Positions 1-10,989 of a DNA stretch of 64,000 nucleotides are shown in pieces. How positions within the stretch are numbered: position 1 is the first letter of the stretch; every line of letters starts with the position of its first letter. Under the pieces are notes generated by a model. It was not told the origin of the DNA, searched no databases, and saw nothing but the letters and a program-made list of their open reading frames with translations. The stretch is from Protula sp. h YS-2021. Its lineage: Eukaryota > Annelida > Polychaeta > Sabellida > Serpulidae. The stretch covers positions 15,997,956 through 16,061,955 of the forward strand of contig OX457029.1 of the NCBI GenBank assembly GCA_949752745.1, in the 5' to 3' direction. The position numbers and the translations under genes are program-made.

Positions 1-540
1 ATTAGCGGTGGCGCGGTGGCGATTTGCTACTAAGTTTTGACATTTCGCAACCAGAAAAAAATCTTGGTGGCGGAATTTTGCCACCAGCAAATCTGAGGAA
101 AACATAGTTCACAAATTTAAACAATTTTCTTTTCATAAATAACATTATTAATTGGCAAATGGGCGGCGGCCTGTCAAGTGGATTAGATTAATACCGGTTT
201 ATTGATAATAAACAGTGGAGCGCTTATTTGACTTGTTGTTTTCATGTTGTTGCCAGTTGGTCACTTGGGACACGGGTTAACTCAATTTCGCCACCAGAAC
301 AAGAAGTTGGTGGCGATTTTCGCCACCATGTCAAAGGGCTTAAGTCCGAACCCTGTATTGGGTTTATATTTTGCAACCACGGCTGCGGTTTCACTTACAA
401 TGAATTTCCGGGAAAGTGGTCATTAAAAACGAAAGTAAAACTGCAATACAGTTTATTGTTAATAAAGCATGCTGGGTGTCAATCAAATGTAAAGGAATTT
501 GTTAGTTAAATTTGACGAAGGAAATGAATTGAAGAAATAA
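1..540. other. Non-coding stretch with small GGTGGC/GCCACC hairpins
   Basis: No gene is seen. Short inverted pairs recur, for example GGTGGCGATTTTCGCCACC near 310-328 and GGTGGC...GCCACC near 66-86. They look like remnants of a small repeat. Confidence 0.4.
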
Positions 541-1405
541 CAAGAATGTACAGGGACATTGTGACCAGCCGAGATGTTGTGAATCACGTATCAATAGGAA
601 CGTATGGTCGCCAAAAACTGGTACCAGTAGTCAAAAACCCTGTTGTTGAAAATTCCCATAAAATTTTAAAGCAATTCGGTCAAAACTGTGAAAGACTTTT
701 TCAAAAGAGGACGGCCGATGCAAAACTGGAAGGTAATCCGATCAAAATTATGGAAGAAGAAGCATTTTGAAAACTGGCAACCAAAAACGTATAAATGCTA
801 CCCCCCCCCCCCCCCCTCCATTTGGCAAATTTTTGGCCGATCGCTCAAAAGTGCCCTTTTCAAGAGAGGACCACCCGGAGAACATTATGAAACATTTGAA
901 GGCAACCCGATCCAAATTGAGGAAGAAAAAGCTCTTTGAAAATTGGCCACCGAAAAATGCCCCCCCCCCCCCCCCCACCTTCGCTAATTTTTGTTGGCTC
1001 GCCAAAAAGTAACTTTCATGAGATGAAAGACTAGTGAATATTTATGTAAAAATTGAAGACAGTTCGATCAAAATTGTGATAGAAGAAGCATTTTCTTCCT
1101 CAATTCCTAGCAAACATTTATCCAGATTTTTAAGACAATGCAATCAAAATTGGGAGAAGCATTTTGAAGATTCGCAACCAAAAAAAAAAAAAAGAAGCTA
1201 AATGGCCCCCATTTAGCCAATTTTGGACGTATTGCCAAAAAAATCTTTCAAGAGAGGATTTGAAAGGATTCCGGTCAAAATTATGACAGAAGAAACATTT
1301 TAAGTAAATTTTTACATACGTACACGCGTACATACTGTACATACAGTTGATGGATACCCTTCTACTGATGTGATAAGACCAGCCCTACGAACTCGGCTGG
1401 TCTAA
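541..1405 (+). mobile_element. Hairpin-ended interspersed element, copy 1
   Basis: The left end (CAGGGACATTGTGACCAGCC, 552-571) is shared with copies at 34.66 kb and 38.47 kb. It is followed by about four diverged units of a satellite of about 160 bp (GCCAATTTTTGGC, GATCAAAATTGTGG, GAAGAAGCATTTTGAAAA), then a unique tail and an 8-bp stem (GACCAGCC/GGCTGGTC, 1377-1402) followed by TAAAAAGG. There is no coding capacity. A terminal hairpin plus an internal satellite suggests a non-autonomous Helitron/Helentron-like element, but this is inference. Confidence 0.55.
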
Positions 1406-1544
1406 AAAGGGCCTCGGGAAGTGAAGGTCCTTCAAATAAGAAACAAAAAAACTAGACATTTAATAGCAATGGCATGAAATGAAACAGAAGAAAGATGGGT
1501 TAGTTTATGGCACAGACACAGATAAAATGGCATGCACTGTATGT

Positions 1545-1635
1545 ATGAAATCCAGACAATCAAACGCTTTTACGAAATCCGGACAGTCAAACGCTTTTAC
1601 GAAATCCGGACAGTCAAACGCTTCTACGAAAGGAT
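1545..1635. repeat. 27-bp tandem repeat, three copies
   Basis: A unit like ACGAAATCCGGACAGTCAAA plus CGCTTTT is repeated three times. Because 27 is a multiple of three it keeps frames open, so the overlapping open frame is not evidence of a gene. Confidence 0.8.
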
Positions 1636-2087
1636 GTTCAGATTTTCAACTGTCAGCAAAAAAAGAAACATACAAGTCTTCCACAACATATATGGTATAG
1701 AACTACGTGCACTATTACAAAAGTTACTAAAATGTGCAATACATTTTCATGTGAATGAAGTAGTATATGTGACTTCATACAGCGACATCCGTTCCCCGGC
1801 GGATAATAAAGTGGTATATGTGTTCATACAGCAATATCGCGAGTCAAGAAAACTAGTTATAAAATTTTGCACAGGCCTTGTCTGTTTTTTTTTTAAGTTA
1901 AAAAAAAATACATACAATTACAAATAAATGGCAGCAAATATACAAATATTGAAATAAACAATATATATATATAATATATATATATATAGAATGTTTATGT
2001 CGTTTTTGCTCACAGGGCTGTTGAGATACTGAGACGGAGGGAAGCTTTGAAGAAGGCAACGAAAGTTCAAGAACAGAAATCATCGGA

Positions 2088-2190
2088 CAGCTTGACGCTC
2101 AAATGAAAACTGTACTTCCTGGTACAGAAAAATCTTCTTTGACGCTCAAATGAAAATTGTGTACTTCCTGATACAGAAAAATCTTCCACC
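2088..2190. repeat. Tandem duplication of about 50 bp
   Basis: TTGACGCTCAAATGAAAA followed by a TACTTCCTGxTACAGAAAAA stretch occurs twice in a row with few differences. Confidence 0.8.
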
Positions 2191-2933
2191 ACATCGGTTT
2201 CCAAATATTGCAGCACTACAGAAAGAAAATGAATGCCCTCGACTACATACTGGTATAGCTCACACATCGTAACGGATATAGTTCACTGCAAATTCTGTTT
2301 GATAAAACGACAAATGACGCAAGTAAAAACTTTCAAAAAAGCTTGTCATTCACGTATAAGTCGTAGTCGAAGACAAAGCGAAGGTATATTTTGCGGCACT
2401 AATCGAAGGTTTGATGAGAAGGCGAACACCCCAGTTAACGTTTTAAAAGAATTTCTACAGCGAAATGATATTCACATGAACAAATTACTGGACAATAATT
2501 ATTGCGAAAATGAAAATATGGGCGTTTTCTCCGCTAAGTGGGCCATATTTTCACAATATTTTACTGCGGTCCGAAGGAGACTGCAACAGAAGTAGCAAAA
2601 CAATAAAAGTTTACAGACGGACGGATTGACAGTTTTTCCCGTCATAACAAACATTTAATAGCTTCGTTAATTATCAGGGAAAAGCTGGCTGTAGCATTTT
2701 AAGTTGATTCTGTCAAAACTGTACGAGATAACATAAAATAAGTTTCAAATTTACTTATACATAAGACAATTTCAAATTTTTGGGTAAAAATAATCACAAA
2801 AATCATGAAGGCCACACATATCACTCGGGCGCAACTTTGTGTGAAGTTTTTTGAAGGACGGACGCACGACAGAGGCTCCCGCACGATGGGTATAGCTACA
2901 TGTGACCAATGGCCACATGTGCTAAAAACAGTT

Positions 2934-3001
2934 TTAATGCACCGATAAACATGTATGTTTTAGCATATGCCAAAGCCTGTTGTTGAGATCACTATACATA
3001 C
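2934..3001 (-). other. Start of ZRANB1 intron 1 (donor GTATGT)
   Basis: The reading frame runs on for 22 codons past the last family-conserved residue. The conserved sequence ends at a GTATGT donor, so I treat this tail as intron read-through, not protein. Confidence 0.7.
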
Positions 3002-4244
3002 CCGCTGGCAGCGCAAACGTCGCGACATCGGTGAGGAAATAACACGGAAAGTCTCCTTTTCTCTGGCGGATAGAAGCGGAGACGTTTCTGAGGATCTCAC
3101 TGGCGATATCCGGAGCGACATGGCACGGCATTCTTTTCTTCGCCTTCTTAACGACATCGGCAGCCGTGAGCAGCGCAGTTAAAATGTCCTCACGCTGAAA
3201 GCGTATGGCCAGATGGACAAGAGTGTATCCTTTTTCAAAAGCGCTTGGACGGTTCAACACGCGGCACTCGTCTGCGGTCAGCTGCCGGGACACGTCCCCG
3301 CTGGCGGCTAAATACGCGTCTACCGCGTGCACATCTCCCTGCACGACGCCTTTGCACGCGTTCAGCCACAGCCACTCCGAGTCGCGCACTCGCGTGCGCA
3401 CAGTGCGCAAAGTGCGATTATCCTCAGTCTTGTTCTTGTCCTGCTTCTCCGACGCGGTACTCTGCGACGGCGAGGCGGTGGCGCCACCTAGCAGCATGAT
3501 GTCATTACTCTCCGTGTTGCGGGCCGAGGATGGCCGTGACGCTGGCGGTGACTTCCGTTTTGATTTGTTGCTACTGTCTATGCGCGGAGACACGGAGCAG
3601 CTTATAGGATCGTTCGTCACAGCTTCTATATATTGTTTGCCTTTGGGGACACCGCACAACACGCATTTCATAGATCTAGGCCAATTTTCGTAGGTGCATG
3701 CTTTGCAGCACCATTTCATATTTTTCGAAATTGTGGGGTTCGAAACTGACGCTGCAATCGCTCTGTTTTTGTCATTGTTCAATGCTTTAGCTTCTTCGGG
3801 CGAGGTCGGCGAGATCTTCGGAGAATTTCTCGGGGAATTATTTCTAGAATCTACATTTGCTGATGCGCCCTGCACATTTATACTCAGCGGCTGGTTTAGA
3901 TTTTTTGTTAATACAGGGACGGCTTTAGGTCTTGGCGTTAAACACTGGGTACACTTGGTGGCCTTGGGCCAGTTGAGATAAGTGCAGGCCTGGCATGGCC
4001 ACTTACTGAACGCTGGCTCGGGGGAGGACGGCTGACTAGGCGATGAGCCCGCGCTTGCAGGGGAACCATGCGGTGCGCAGATTAACGGTGCAATTTTATA
4101 GATATCCTGTTCGGTTGACGGCACTTCATCAGAGATAAACTGCAGGGTCCTCAGCGCTCGACATACAGTGCACCTTTTGGACGCGGCCCAGTTCTCATAC
4201 GTGCAATACTCGCACTTCCACTTCTTGTTCAGCAGCTCGCTCAT
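3002..4244 (-). CDS. ZRANB1: ZRANB1/TRABID-like deubiquitinase, first coding exon (partial gene)
   Basis: ZRANB1 (TRABID) is an OTU-family deubiquitinase that prefers K29/K33-linked chains and acts in Wnt and other ubiquitin signalling. This exon encodes residues 1-414. Three NZF zinc fingers are visible, each W-x-C-x2-C-x10-C-x2-C: W9/C11/C14/C25/C28, W82/C84/C87/C98/C101 and W178/C180/C183/C194/C197. Serine/proline-rich linkers separate them. From about residue 288 an ankyrin-like ubiquitin-binding domain begins (motifs LNACKGVVQGD, LNRPSAF, YTLVHLAIRFQ, QRKGDFPCYFLTD), closely matching the animal family. The frame stays open to 2934, but the conserved sequence stops at ALPA, where a donor CGG|GTATGT lies at 3001, so the exon ends in phase 1. 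The linkers are longer than in the human protein. The OTU catalytic exons are missing and should lie left of the window or in unrecognised sequence. The start ATG sits seven bases after a good acceptor (CCCTTTTATAG), so the gene probably has a 5' UTR intron. Confidence 0.93.
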
Positions 4245-4260
4245 CTTCAGACTATAAAAG
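4245..4260 (-). promoter_or_regulatory. Splice acceptor just before the ZRANB1 start codon
   Basis: On the minus strand CCCTTTTATAG is followed by TCTGAAG and then the ATG. The pyrimidine run and the upstream CTGAT branch-like sequence fit a 3' splice site in the 5' UTR. The promoter and first non-coding exon would then lie somewhere to the right and were not located. Confidence 0.5.
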
Positions 4261-4402
4261 GGATCAGTTTGCTTGTATTGTTGCAGACAAAAACCGTTTT
4301 TAAAAAGAAAATTTACTTTATTATTGTTAATTTATAATACCCTGATATTCTGTTAAAGAATATTTGAACCGCAGTTTGCCGATGTACTGCCCTGCATTCG
4401 CC

Positions 4403-4655
4403 GGACTCGGGTACGGTTTTCTTCACGAGAACCTGTTACAGTTGACCAGATAAACGGCAGTTCTAGACCCTGTTATGCGTTCTGGGAACAGTTATTGCCC
4501 ACGTAAATGCACGGTTAATCATTTGCCAAATCGGGAATTTATTCGTGTGTTTACGTGGGCAATAACTGGTTCCAGAACCGCATAACTGGGTCTAGAACTG
4601 CCGTTTATCTGGCCAACTGTAACCGGTTCTCGTGAAGAAAATCGTACCCGAGCCA
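4403..4655. mobile_element. Foldback (long inverted repeat) element
   Basis: Two arms of about 105 bp, 4403-4507 and 4550-4655, are near-perfect inverted copies around a 42-bp loop. The outer arm ends are CTCGGGTACG / CGTACCCGAG and the inner ends CACGTAAA / TTTACGTG. No open frame is present. The transcript of either strand would form a long hairpin. A related partial sequence (GGTTCTGGTTCAGCTCCACG) lies near 7300-7325. It is MITE-like and sits in the presumed ZRANB1 5' intron. Confidence 0.85.
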
Positions 4656-5734
4656 CACTTCAAGTACGCCCTTGACCTTTTTGAATAGACTATTAACAAC
4701 ATTTTAAAATTTTAAGTCAGTAACTTTCTCATAAAAAGTGGTAATATATGATAATTTGTATTGTAAAATATGATAAATTGAACAAAAAGACAATAAACTC
4801 TTAAAGAATGTGGTTTTATATTTGGCAGAAGCATCAATGTTTCGACTGCTGTTTTGACTGAAAGACTTCAAAGATATATATTTTACTAATCAACGAGTGA
4901 CCAGGGTTCGTGCGGAATTTTCTTAAGCAAATTCCAGGAGTTTCCAGGAGATTTTAGACCCAATTTCCAGGAGTTTTCCAGGGGATTTCAAAACTTTTCC
5001 AGATTTTTTAGTGAGAAAGAAAGAAAACAAACGCTTTTTTAATGGCCTCCCACACTGCCCTCCGCCGTCCCCTCCACCCATTTTATTTAATCTTTATCCG
5101 TTCACACATTAACATACGAAAATAAAATTAAGGATTTTTATCCCTCCCAATACGCAAAACACAATATGCAATGATAGATTTCTCCATCCCTATGCGCGCT
5201 TGAGCAGAGGCTATAAAAACTGTGTTTGAAAAAGCTAAATTATAGGCCTAAATATGCGTGCGCATGCGTTTGGGTAGACCGAGTCCCACTGGACACACTG
5301 ACTCTGCAAGGCCTTTTATCCAAGTCCTACCGCTTGTGTAAGTAATATGTGAACGACCTAAATTCTGGAATTTTTATCTTGAATGCGACCTTTTGCTAAA
5401 TAACTCAAGAATTGATTCATTGAGCCTTGCGGCGACAGAACCTTAAAAACTTTACTCTAGACATTTTTTTTTGAATGAATTTGGTTTGTGCATTTGATTA
5501 GAAATAAAAGATAAATCGACGAAAAATCGATCAGCCTTTAAAAAGATTCTCATTCTATGCCATGATTATTTGGTGTCGCTGATACCCATGCTGAATCGTT
5601 GCCACAGAATACACAGCCAACAAGTACACTGGCTCCTCTACTGCCTTTAAACAATCATAGAATTCTATAATTAACAAGTGTGTCCAAGGACAAAGTCCCA
5701 GCTTACGAAAAGCGATTAGACCAATTCCAGCGTG

Positions 5735-6110
5735 CATTTCGGATCAGTGCACATGGTTATTCAGCTTGCATTGATGTGCGGTTCTTATTTAGGACCATTC
5801 AACATCTTTATTTAACTTGCGTTGATGCGCGGTTCGCATTTCGGACTAGTGCGCATATTTATTCAACTTCCGTTGATGAGCGGTTCGGATTTCGGGCCAA
5901 TGTGCATGTTTCCTTAGCTTGCGCTAATGCCCGGTTCGCATTTCAGACCAGTGCGCATGTTCATTTAACTTGTGTTGATGCGGGTTGCTTATTTTGGACC
6001 AGTGCGCAGGTTTATTTAATTTGCGTTGATGCGTAGTTCTTATTTTAGACCAGTGCGCATGTTGGTTTAGCTTGCGCTGGTGCACATTTCACATTTTGGA
6101 CCAGTGCGCA
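5735..6110. repeat. Minisatellite, unit about 51 bp
   Basis: About seven diverged copies contain GACCAGTGCGCATGTT, TTAACTTGCGTTGATGCG and GGTTCGCATTTC. The open frame across it (5680-6036) consists only of this repeat and is not a gene. Confidence 0.85.
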
Positions 6111-6184
6111 AGCTTGGTTAACCCCTGATCCCATGATCGACTCAAAAAGCACAAGCCGTATTCAAGAGCCCCTAAGCATGCCTC

Positions 6185-6461
6185 AAACCCATAATAAATG
6201 ATATCGGATCAAAACTGTAGCAGAAGATGCTTTTTTTTTTTAATTCACCAAAATTCCAAAAATTGTCTGATCAACTTAAAAAGCACAGGCCACATGCATA
6301 ACCCCCTAGGGATGCCTCATATCAAAAATAAATGACATCGGATCAAAACTGTAGGAGGAGATGCATTTTGAAACAAAGCTTACTAAATAAACAACTAACT
6401 AACTAACGGACGCCATCCGCAAACCGATAGGAATACCCCAGCTTACGTAAGCTGGGCTAAT
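6185..6461 (+). mobile_element. Right end of a hairpin-ended element
   Basis: Two diverged satellite units (ATCGGATCAAAACTGTAG, AGATGC) are followed by a tail and a perfect 20-bp palindrome CCCAGCTTACGTAAGCTGGG (6437-6456), then CTAATAAGG. The design matches the ends at 1377-1410, 42265-42298 and 54614-54646. It is nested inside the element at 4901-7114. Confidence 0.55.
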
Positions 6462-6950
6462 AAGGGCATGCACATGATTCTTTTCTAAATGCGTGTGGAG
6501 CATGTTCATTTACAGTCACAGCCCTCACAAAGATCTAGCCACGTAGACTCTACATAAACGCCATTTATGAAATGTACTAGAGCATACCTCTACTTATTCT
6601 TAAATTACTCAAATATAGATCAACAAAATTGCAAGAGATTTTAAAGGTAGGGGTCATACCATATTTTTTATGTAACAGAGAGTTGAAGTATTTGTTTAGG
6701 TGTCAAGTATTCAGTGTGCGAAAAAGGAAACCAAATGCGCAAAATAAAGAAAATAACCCTGTAACCCAGAGCACTCAAGATAAAAATCCGAACTTGAAAT
6801 GTGTTACGATCATAACGGACATGGCCATATTTATCTTTATTACCAGAAGTTCATATGAAAGTGTCTACGATCTACCAGACTCTGATAAATAGGACTAATA
6901 GAAAAACCATCCTATTTTTATATAATTATTTCAAAATCTGGATATGCATA

Positions 6951-6951
<1 letters not shown>

Positions 6952-6987
<36 letters not shown>
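6952..6987. repeat. (TA)n microsatellite
   Basis: An almost pure TA run. Confidence 0.9.
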
Positions 6988-6990
<3 letters not shown>

Positions 6991-7119
6991 GATTTCGATT
7001 TCCAGGAGTTTTCCAGGAGTCTTGATGGAATTCCAGGAGTTTTCCAGGAGGTTTTGTTACCATTTCCAATTTCCAGGAGATTTCCAGGTTTTCCAGGAGG
7101 CGCACGAACCCTGGAGTGA

Positions 7120-9800
7120 AATGCTTTATATAAAAGTATTTTATACTCAGTATTAGTAATTGTTTACGTATTATAAATGATATCTGTGTATTCGTCTTTG
7201 TTTACAATTGATGTGCACCTAAAGTTTTTAGCATAACTAGATTCAGAACCACCCATTTATCTGGAGGGCATAACTAGAACCAGAACTGCCACTGCGCATG
7301 TCATCGGTTCTGGTTCAGCTCCACGTAAACGCACGGTATGAAAAGAAGACACTTGGAACCGTTCAATTCGCTTATTCAGATTTAACTACACAAAACATGC
7401 GATTTTGTGAAAAGTTGTCAAATAGCTAAAAGCAAACACTACGATTTGTCTTGCGAAGTCTGCTTCAGTGTTATTGATTTATCCGTTCTTCTTCTTTCGA
7501 CTTTTCCTCGGCCATTTTCCTACATGTCTAAATTGAATTCTGAGTTCTCCTCTGAGAATGTCAATACAAACGCTGCTGATACCTGCATTGAAGCGTTGTT
7601 GTTTAACAGCCAACCTCTACAAATTTTTTGGGCTGTTGTGTATAACAATTTTCACTCCGCATATCTACTAGGAAATTCTGCGAAATCGTACTGCGCTCTG
7701 TGTTTTTACCTAACAGAGAAATCTCACCAGAGGTCAGAAGTTTTATAGCAGCGGCAATTATGCAATTAAATTGGCTATCATAAATTGAGAAACTAATCAA
7801 ACTCTTTTTTCTCATAAATTATATACTTTTCGCCATTGGAAATGCTCTAATTCATTGTGGTGATGAAAATCTTACTTCCATATCTTACACAGAATTGTTT
7901 CGTCATCCATATTTCTTAAAATTGATTTTAATTTGTATTTTATACCCAGTTTGTGCAGGTTTTTAGTTTGGTGCAAGTTGTTTAACCCATTCCATAGAAT
8001 GCTTGCACCTGGAAGTGAACAAATTTGGAAGTAACTAGATTTTGGAGACAGCACAGTATTTTTTATCCCAAATAAAACATACACAACATACCTTCTAAAC
8101 TTACTTTAAATTAATAATAATTATTGCATCTAGTGCAATGTCGTTACTGCAGCGCCGCGTTCGCAGTTCAGTTTTCATTGGAAAGTGCCACATATTACGC
8201 GAGCTTCAAGTACTGATAATGCTGTATATCTGATGCCATAGCTACTTTTCCCTGTCGTACAGTCAACTCCTCTCTTCTAGGAGAGGGGGATGTGCAGGGA
8301 TACATCTATCACTCTGGAAAACCCCCTAAAATAAAACATGCAATGTGCGTTTCCTTTTTTATTATTTCAGTCGTTTGTTCGGACTGCGAAAGCTTGAGCA
8401 AATTTTGTTGTCGCTTGATAACGATGAGGGTTTTTGTTTGCAGAAGGGCGGAAGGGAGCGAAGTAAGCAGGTTGCAAGGTTATCTGTTCCGAACCAAGTA
8501 TATGTTTAATAACAATAATTCCAATTTCTTATGAAAAACTATTTTAAATGAGAATTCATTACTCCGACGCCAATTTTCTGCCAAGCATACTCTACGCTAC
8601 GAAACCATGTTGATAGAAAACTGCAACGCATAATAAATAATGCAGAACTGTATGGAATCTGCTGGACCCACACATTAAACCAAAGAAAATCTTTTGATAG
8701 GTAACTTCTACCCCCGACACCCCCCTTCCCCTCCTCCTAAAAGTACTATATATACTTCCGCATAGCTTCTCCAAGAAGTGAAAGTGGAGACTTTTCACAG
8801 AATTTCGCACAGCATATATGCTGACGCTTTGACACTTACTCTGGGTGCCGCAGACATATTTGTGACCCGCACTCCTCGTGTCATAAGCTCACAAATGACT
8901 GTTCTGTTCATTCCTCCTGCATTTATGACCCATATTTTGCCACCCAGATTTTAAGCAAAACCTGCTTTTCAAATTTTCTGAAAGTCTTTAGAACCCTATG
9001 GAATGAACTTTTTCTATCTTATGTTGGATGCATCACTCGCTTTGTAATATAAAAAGTGCACTTGAAAATATTTACGTGAAGTTTAGGTTCTCAATGGAAG
9101 AAGTTTACTCTAGTAAGTATATCTTAGTACCAAACTAAACTATAATGAAAAGTTGGTGATACGGGTAAAAATATCAGTTTACCGTTGTTTACCGGCGACA
9201 GCTAAAGCACCACATCTAAAGTATTTAATTTTGTAATATTCATTTTGTTTGAGTAAAATATGTTGTAGACGTACAAACCATCACTCTATGTTTTCCAATG
9301 TGTCAACACTAGCTATCGCGATCCTTAATAAAAGTTTGGGGATATTATTAAATTTGCTTTGTCCAACAACGAGCCACTCAGTATCAGTGAAGTGTCAGTC
9401 ACCTGACTTAACCAATATTCAACATATCGAAGAACTACTATTCCCATTTGATTGGAAGGTGGGCAAGTATAATTCGAGTGATGTCTTCAACGTCTGCAAA
9501 ATATTTTACTCATAAAACTGAGTATTAAAAAATAAATACTTCAGTATTAATTTCGAAAATATAATGACTGTGACACAACGCCAGTCACGTAACGGGAACA
9601 GCTGCACTGAATTCGACCCGGCGACGAGCTGCTCAGCAGCAGAGACAAAGTCTTTTTTTTTTAGGTCAACTTCTTGAAAATCTTCTTTCTGCCGATTTGC
9701 TAAGAAGTCCTGCAAGAAGGACTATTATTAACCGTTGACTAATCAGCAACAAATGACCAAGAATATGTAAATTAGTTAAAGTATCGATTGTATATTCTTA
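7120..9800. other. Intergenic or intronic DNA without recognised genes
   Basis: Only short open frames are present, none with a recognisable motif or a convincing exon structure. Pyrimidine-rich C runs lie near 8710-8735. Nothing supportable was seen. Confidence 0.4.
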
Positions 9801-9859
9801 CAAATAATATCTGATAAACGTATGGAGGGACCAATAGCCAACTCACAACAGAATAACCT

Positions 9860-10690
9860 TCTTTATGTAGTTAGATGGAGATGTTTTAGCAAGGTCTACT
9901 GTAATACTATGCATGAATGACAGACGCCGCTGTAACGTGCTAGGTTGAGTGCCTGTCCTTTTACATATGCGCATAGTAGCGAGACGGGACTAGCTACATG
10001 GTGTCGATACTACTACGCGATTTCATACCCGGTAAGGCCAATATCACAATTTGCCTAAATGTACCTAAACCTTTGGTCGTACTATGCGTCTTGTCAAGAA
10101 ACAGCGATAATGGTTTTAGGATCACCGCCTTCCATGAACCATTGACTTGACTGACTAAGTGCTGCAAAGCGTTTATTTCTCTTCGTCGTTTACTGCAACC
10201 AACGCCACGAGGAAAACATCTTCATCGTAAGTAGTCTGTCGGTAATGACAGTGATGAAATAGTGGAGAAGTAAGATATTTAAAAACCAGGGAAAAATTCC
10301 AATAAGCCACTCTTGTGTCGGCTAGGGGCGCTCCATCGCAAATTACCTAAGCAAACCCCACAACACACCACATGCAGACAAATAATAGCCAGTCGAGCGC
10401 TTAAGAATAAACGTGAGAGCTAACCGATATGATCGACCCAACTGAAACCTTCCTGACCTCAAGGAGGTAAGCAAAGAAGTCGGCAACTGCCACCGTCGTG
10501 GCGCCATAGCATTGATGCCTTTGTCGAAAAGTCGCCAATGCGACAAATAGACTTTATTGTGGAGTTCTTGTAATCCTCTCTATCCTCTGAAGTACCCTCT
10601 GAGAAAAACTCTTATTCTTTATGAGAGAATACTTACGCACCAAAGATTGAGCTGAAACAACCGATGATTTGGATGTCAATACTCACAATG
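9860..10690 (-). pseudogene. Decayed tyrosine recombinase (DIRS/YR-type retroelement remnant)
   Basis: Read on the minus strand across several frames, conserved pieces of the C-terminal recombinase of YR-type retroelements appear in order. Near 10565-10670 a leader-like SLIKNKSFSQRVLQRIERIT occurs. Near 10510-10540 there is HWRLFDKG, then ATTVAVADFFAYLLEVRKVS and VGSII (10430-10500), a core-binding, SAM-like region. Near 10250-10310 WNFSLVFKYLTSPLF is followed by DVFLVALVAVND, where the family has a WDLSLVLxxLT...FLLALAS pattern. Frameshifts and stops (for example the TAA just after NDEEK) break it repeatedly. The reverse transcriptase/RNase H part was not recognised. Assignment rests on pattern memory of the family, not a search; an unrelated phage-type integrase origin is less likely. 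Confidence 0.5.
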
Positions 10691-10989
10691 AGTTTGCCAC
10701 AGACTGCTATACTCCAGGGGAGTTTGCAGACTTCTGATGCACGGTAACTGCACAAACCAAGGAAACCATGGCAGTTCTGGTAGATTCGGACCCGCAAGCA
10801 AGATATTTCGGTCTCTTGTGCCAAATTTTTGCGAGAACCTTCAGCATTATGTCATTGATGTCCTTTTATGTCTAACAACTTTTGAATCATCGCATTTAAG
10901 GCCAATTGCTTGCATGGCTTGTGTTCATACGATGTGACTAAAGAAGGATCGGGAAACTGGGTCACCAGGGGAAGAAACTGTTGACCCAA

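Larger units (their letters stand above)
4901..7114. mobile_element. 2.2-kb element with terminal inverted repeats (hAT-like candidate)
   Basis: The ends are CCAGGGTTCGTGCG (4901-4914) and CGCACGAACCCTGG (7101-7114), perfect inverted repeats. Both ends carry several subterminal TTCCAGGAG motifs (4930-4985 and 7000-7100). GAGTGA occurs directly left (4895-4900) and again at 7114-7119, a possible target duplication, though not in clean 8-bp register. The CAGGG...CCCTG ends resemble hAT elements. No transposase is seen inside. The interior holds a minisatellite of about 51 bp, a hairpin-ended fragment and a TA repeat, so it is non-autonomous. Confidence 0.6.

Noticed and set aside
2233..2595. 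120-codon plus-strand frame followed by AATAAA near 2601
   Set aside because: No recognised domain, no clear acceptor, and the start lies beside a tandem duplication; could be chance.
3205..3981. Plus-strand frames of up to 162 codons opposite the ZRANB1 exon
   Set aside because: Antisense shadows of a strongly conserved minus-strand coding exon.
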